In this document: piece after piece, positions 7,395 to 9,899 of the stretch
Position numbering within the stretch: position 1 is the first letter of the stretch
Layout: every line of letters begins with the position of its first letter
Assembly: GCF_015207245.1 (NCBI RefSeq)
Contig: NZ_JADEXF010000050.1
Coordinates: forward strand, 1-9,899
Direction of reading: 5' to 3'
From: Nostoc cf. edaphicum LEGE 07299
GTDB lineage: Bacteria; Cyanobacteriota; Cyanobacteriia; Cyanobacteriales; Nostocaceae
Length of the DNA: 9,899 bases
The notes under the pieces: model-generated
What the model saw: the letters and a program-made list of their open reading frames with translations, nothing else
Databases searched by the model: none
What the model was told of the DNA's origin: nothing
Translations under genes and position numbers: made by a program

Positions 7395-7429
7395 CCCATC
7401 AATTTTCAGTCAACTTAGCTAAAGTCTAA

Positions 7430-9899
7430 TTATTTGTTTCCTGGTAACTGCTGCGGTTGCACAGGTGATAGTGGTGCAGGATTTACTGAAATAGGTTTGA
7501 ACGGCTTGAATGTGTTGATATCTACACAGTTGGTATTATCCAACTTGACTCTAAGTTCAGCACTGAAAGTAACTAGTTGCTCAACAAGAGCTTGGCGATC
7601 GGTTAAGCAGCCTTTGATTGCCATTAGTTCTCCTAGTGTCCACTCATAGAGATGTCTGTCTGCGTTGTTTATGATGATAGTCAGTTCGTTTCTGATTCTC
7701 AAGATTTGATTGAGAAGCTCATCCACTTTGATATTGATCACATTTGCAACCTGAATGTTGAATGACTCTCTGTTGCCTATTATGTTGATCACTTCATCGA
7801 CATACTGTGTAACCAAACTGATAAATGTCTGATTCCACTCGTTGCGGACATTCTCAAGCTTGATGTCAATATCTCTGTAGACGTTATTAATCTTGTTGTT
7901 AATTTCAGTGCTGTTGACAACGAAGTTCAGAATCCTGTTATTTATTTCAGTACTATTGATCACGACGCTCTCAATCTTCTGATGAATTTGAGAATTATCG
8001 ACCAAGATATTCTCAATCTTCTGGGTTAATTGAGCGTTATCAAAAATTTGGTTAATGACAATGTTATTGGTTACATTGTGCTGTAAGCGCCGATCAACGT
8101 ACTGGTTTAATACGTCATTATCATTGACGATGTTTTGAGTAATTAACTGGACGTAATTTTGTACCTTTTGCTCGTAGGTTTCATCGATTTGCTTGCTGAC
8201 ATACTGATTAATATCAGTATTGTTATTGACAATGTTCTGGGTAATTAATTTGACAAATGTTTCTCTGCCACCTATTACGTTGATCAGTTCATCGACTTGC
8301 TGTGTAACCAAACTAATAAATGTCTCATTCCACTCGTTGCGAACATTTTCAATCTTGCTGTTAATTTCGGTGCTGTTGGTAACAAGGTTCACAATACTAT
8401 TGTTAACTTCAGTATTGTTTGTTACGTTTTGCTGTAAGCGTTGGTCAACATACTGGTTTAATACATCATTATCATTAATAATGTTCTGAGTAATCACTTG
8501 AATGTGATTTTCTATCTTTTGCTCGAAAGTGCTGTCGATTTCGTGGCTGACGTATTGATTAATTTCAGCATTGGTGACTAGATTCTGAGCAATTACGCTG
8601 ATATTATTACGTATCTTTTGCTCAAAGCTTTGGTCTATTTGCTGATCAACGTGTTGATCAAGGTACTGGTTGAGTTCCGGCTTATTGATGATATTGTTGA
8701 TAATTAATTCAACGTTATTACGTACCTTTTGCTCAAAAGTTTGGTCGATTTCCTGGTTAAAGTACTGTTTAATTTCAGGATTATCATTGATGATATTCTG
8801 AGTAATGAGGCTGATGTTATTACGTATCTTTTGCTCAAAGCTTTGGTCGATTTGCTGATTAACGTGTTGATCAATGTACTGGTTGAGTTCCTGCTTATTG
8901 ATGATGTTGTTGATAATTAATTCAACGTTGTTACGTACCTTTTGCTCGAAGGTTTGATCTACTTGCTGATTGACATGCCTATCAATATACTGGTTGAGTT
9001 CCGGCTTATTGACAATGTTGTTGATAATTAATCCGACGTTGTTATGTATCCTTTGCTCAAAAGTCTGGTCGATTTGTTGATCAACATGCCGATCAATGTA
9101 TTGGTTGAGTTCTTGCTTATTGACAATGTTGTTGATGATTAATCCGACGTTGTTACGTATCCTTTGCTCAAAGGTCTGGTCTACATATTGGTTGATCTGC
9201 TGATTAATTTTCTTTGATATCTCAACGCTGATCTTATCTTCCACAAGCTTGTCTAAGTAGCCAGACCAGCCTTGCAAGTGCTGGTTCAGACTAAACTCCA
9301 TCTGCTGTATATAAGCATCCATTGAGAATCTGACTTTTGCTATTTCTACAGCCAAATTCTTAAAGTGCTTCTCGTAGTTCTTCAGCAGCCAATTTTCGAG
9401 CTGATCCCAATACTTAGCCTCTAAAGTCACATCAGCTTCATCTATCACGTTAATAGATGCATTAATCTGCTGTAACTGCTCTTCCCACTTCTTCTTAAAC
9501 TCGTCTTCGTTAAAACGGAAGGTAAACTCTACCGAGCTGTTCGCACCTACTGCTTCACGACTGACAGATCCACCTGAGCTTTGAATATTTGTAACAGTCT
9601 CAGTTGTACTACTTGTAACAGAACCCGTTGTAACAGTCTCAGTTGTACTATTTATAACAGACCCTGCTGTAACAGCTACCTTATTATTCTCTTGCTTTTT
9701 ATATTTCTCAGTCAGTTCAGTTGCACTTACTGACTCTATTGCCAGAATAATTTGGCCTTCGTTATCATCTTTGTAGGTGTCAATAAATAAACCTAATAAA
9801 GTAGTTTTTTCTTTAACCTCCAAAATTATTTCGTCTTTCAGCCCATTCAATGAAAACCAACTTTCTTCAACTTCAATACCAGTCAGTTTTGTAATACAC
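7430..9899 (-). CDS. Large Asn/Gln-rich helical repeat protein of unknown function (5' end outside window)
   Basis: I do not recognise this family. The frame is open from the right edge to the TAA at 7430 (822 codons visible). A TTG at 9850 is not the real start, because 16 further sense codons precede it to the edge. Using 9850 as residue 1, the visible regions are: a beta-prone N-terminal part (1-58); a Ser/Thr-rich linker with a 13-residue tandem repeat (about 62-95); a charged, Trp-bearing helical segment (about 110-212); six or seven repeats of 33-37 residues (225 to about 474) with the pattern QTFEQ-(K/R)-hydrophobic-NN-INNI-N-ELNQYID; two larger modules (440-556 and from 557) each with VRNEWNxTFISLV; a conserved C-terminal domain (about 660-771); and a Pro-rich tail. 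Asn plus Gln make up about a third of a typical repeat. No membrane segment is visible. A rod-like coiled-coil structural or surface protein is a guess. Confidence 0.75.
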   Translation of the reverse strand, partial: CITKLTGIEVEESWFSLNGLKDEIILEVKEKTTLLGLFIDTYKDDNEGQIILAIESVSATELTEKYKKQENNKVAVTAGSVINSTTETVTTGSVTSSTTETVTNIQSSGGSVSREAVGANSSVEFTFRFNEDEFKKKWEEQLQQINASINVIDEADVTLEAKYWDQLENWLLKNYEKHFKNLAVEIAKVRFSMDAYIQQMEFSLNQHLQGWSGYLDKLVEDKISVEISKKINQQINQYVDQTFEQRIRNNVGLIINNIVNKQELNQYIDRHVDQQIDQTFEQRIHNNVGLIINNIVNKPELNQYIDRHVNQQVDQTFEQKVRNNVELIINNIINKQELNQYIDQHVNQQIDQSFEQKIRNNISLITQNIINDNPEIKQYFNQEIDQTFEQKVRNNVELIINNIINKPELNQYLDQHVDQQIDQSFEQKIRNNISVIAQNLVTNAEINQYVSHEIDSTFEQKIENHIQVITQNIINDNDVLNQYVDQRLQQNVTNNTEVNNSIVNLVTNSTEINSKIENVRNEWNETFISLVTQQVDELINVIGGRETFVKLITQNIVNNNTDINQYVSKQIDETYEQKVQNYVQLITQNIVNDNDVLNQYVDRRLQHNVTNNIVINQIFDNAQLTQKIENILVDNSQIHQKIESVVINSTEINNRILNFVVNSTEINNKINNVYRDIDIKLENVRNEWNQTFISLVTQYVDEVINIIGNRESFNIQVANVINIKVDELLNQILRIRNELTIIINNADRHLYEWTLGELMAIKGCLTDRQALVEQLVTFSAELRVKLDNTNCVDINTFKPFKPISVNPAPLSPVQPQQLPGNK
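8429..9178 (-). repeat. Tandem coding repeats, mostly 111 bp
   Basis: QxFEQ units begin at 9178, 9067, 8956, 8845, 8743, 8632 and 8533 (right to left). The spacings are 111, 111, 111, 102, 111 and 99 bp, that is 37, 37, 37, 34, 37 and 33 codons. An eighth, separated unit begins at 8182. Copies are very similar at DNA level; for example, the CGTTRTTACGTACCTTTTGCTC stretch recurs with single changes. All spacings are multiples of three, as expected for in-frame expansion and contraction by recombination. Confidence 0.9.
9591..9675 (-). repeat. 39-bp tandem repeat encoding a Ser/Thr linker
   Basis: Two 39-bp units (9591-9629 and 9630-9668) plus the start of a third (GTAACAG at 9669) encode GSV(I/T)(N/S)STTETVT twice. 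The unit length keeps the frame. It separates the beta-prone N-terminal part from the helical part, as a flexible linker would. Confidence 0.8.

Noticed and set aside
8220..8920. Plus-strand hydrophobic reading frames opposite the repeat gene
   Set aside because: The Leu/Val/Ile-rich translation is the antisense of Asn/Gln/Asp-rich repeats, not a membrane protein gene.
8429..9178. CRISPR-like regular repeats
   Set aside because: The repeats are adjacent, in frame and protein-coding with no unique spacers; they are coding tandem repeats.
9848..9850. TTG as the start of the repeat-protein gene
   Set aside because: Sixteen sense codons continue upstream to the window edge with coding character, so the gene is cut by the window, not started there.

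Overview
The window looks like chromosomal DNA from a filamentous, Nostoc-type cyanobacterium. It holds six copies of the cyanobacterial octamer GCGATCGC (HIP1; at 617, 637, 3983, 4039, 5746 and 6346), an ndhH gene typical of cyanobacteria, and intergenic debris resembling the short palindromic repeats common in Nostocales. No RNA gene, CRISPR array or insertion sequence was seen.

Left part (1-2460): the N-terminal portion of a membrane-anchored M48 zinc metalloprotease (minus strand, running off the left edge) is divergent from ndhH (plus strand), a subunit of the photosynthetic/respiratory NDH-1 complex. ndhH has a candidate promoter and ends at a clear intrinsic terminator.

Middle part (2710-6798, all minus strand): three genes in the order DUF2235 alpha/beta hydrolase, cyclooxygenase-like haem dioxygenase, catalase-related haem protein. 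The last two match in type and order the fatty-acid 10S-dioxygenase / 10S-hydroperoxide lyase pair described in Nostoc punctiforme. The DUF2235 hydrolase just upstream (75 bp gap) belongs to a superfamily that includes phospholipases. I infer a three-step oxylipin cassette: release of fatty acid, oxygenation to a hydroperoxide, then chain cleavage. The dioxygenase keeps the catalytic Tyr and proximal His of cyclooxygenases but has Asp where they have the distal His. The hydrolase has Cys where I expected the Asp of the family's His motif.

Right part (6844-9899, minus strand): the 3' 2.47 kb of a gene for a very Asn/Gln-rich helical protein built from repeats of about 37 residues. It is open to the right edge, so its true start lies outside the window. 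Downstream is a truncated duplicate of its C-terminal end, about 72% identical over 126 codons without gaps, interrupted by one in-frame TGA where the parent has GGA. I do not recognise this repeat family; it and its decaying copy are the least explained part of the window.
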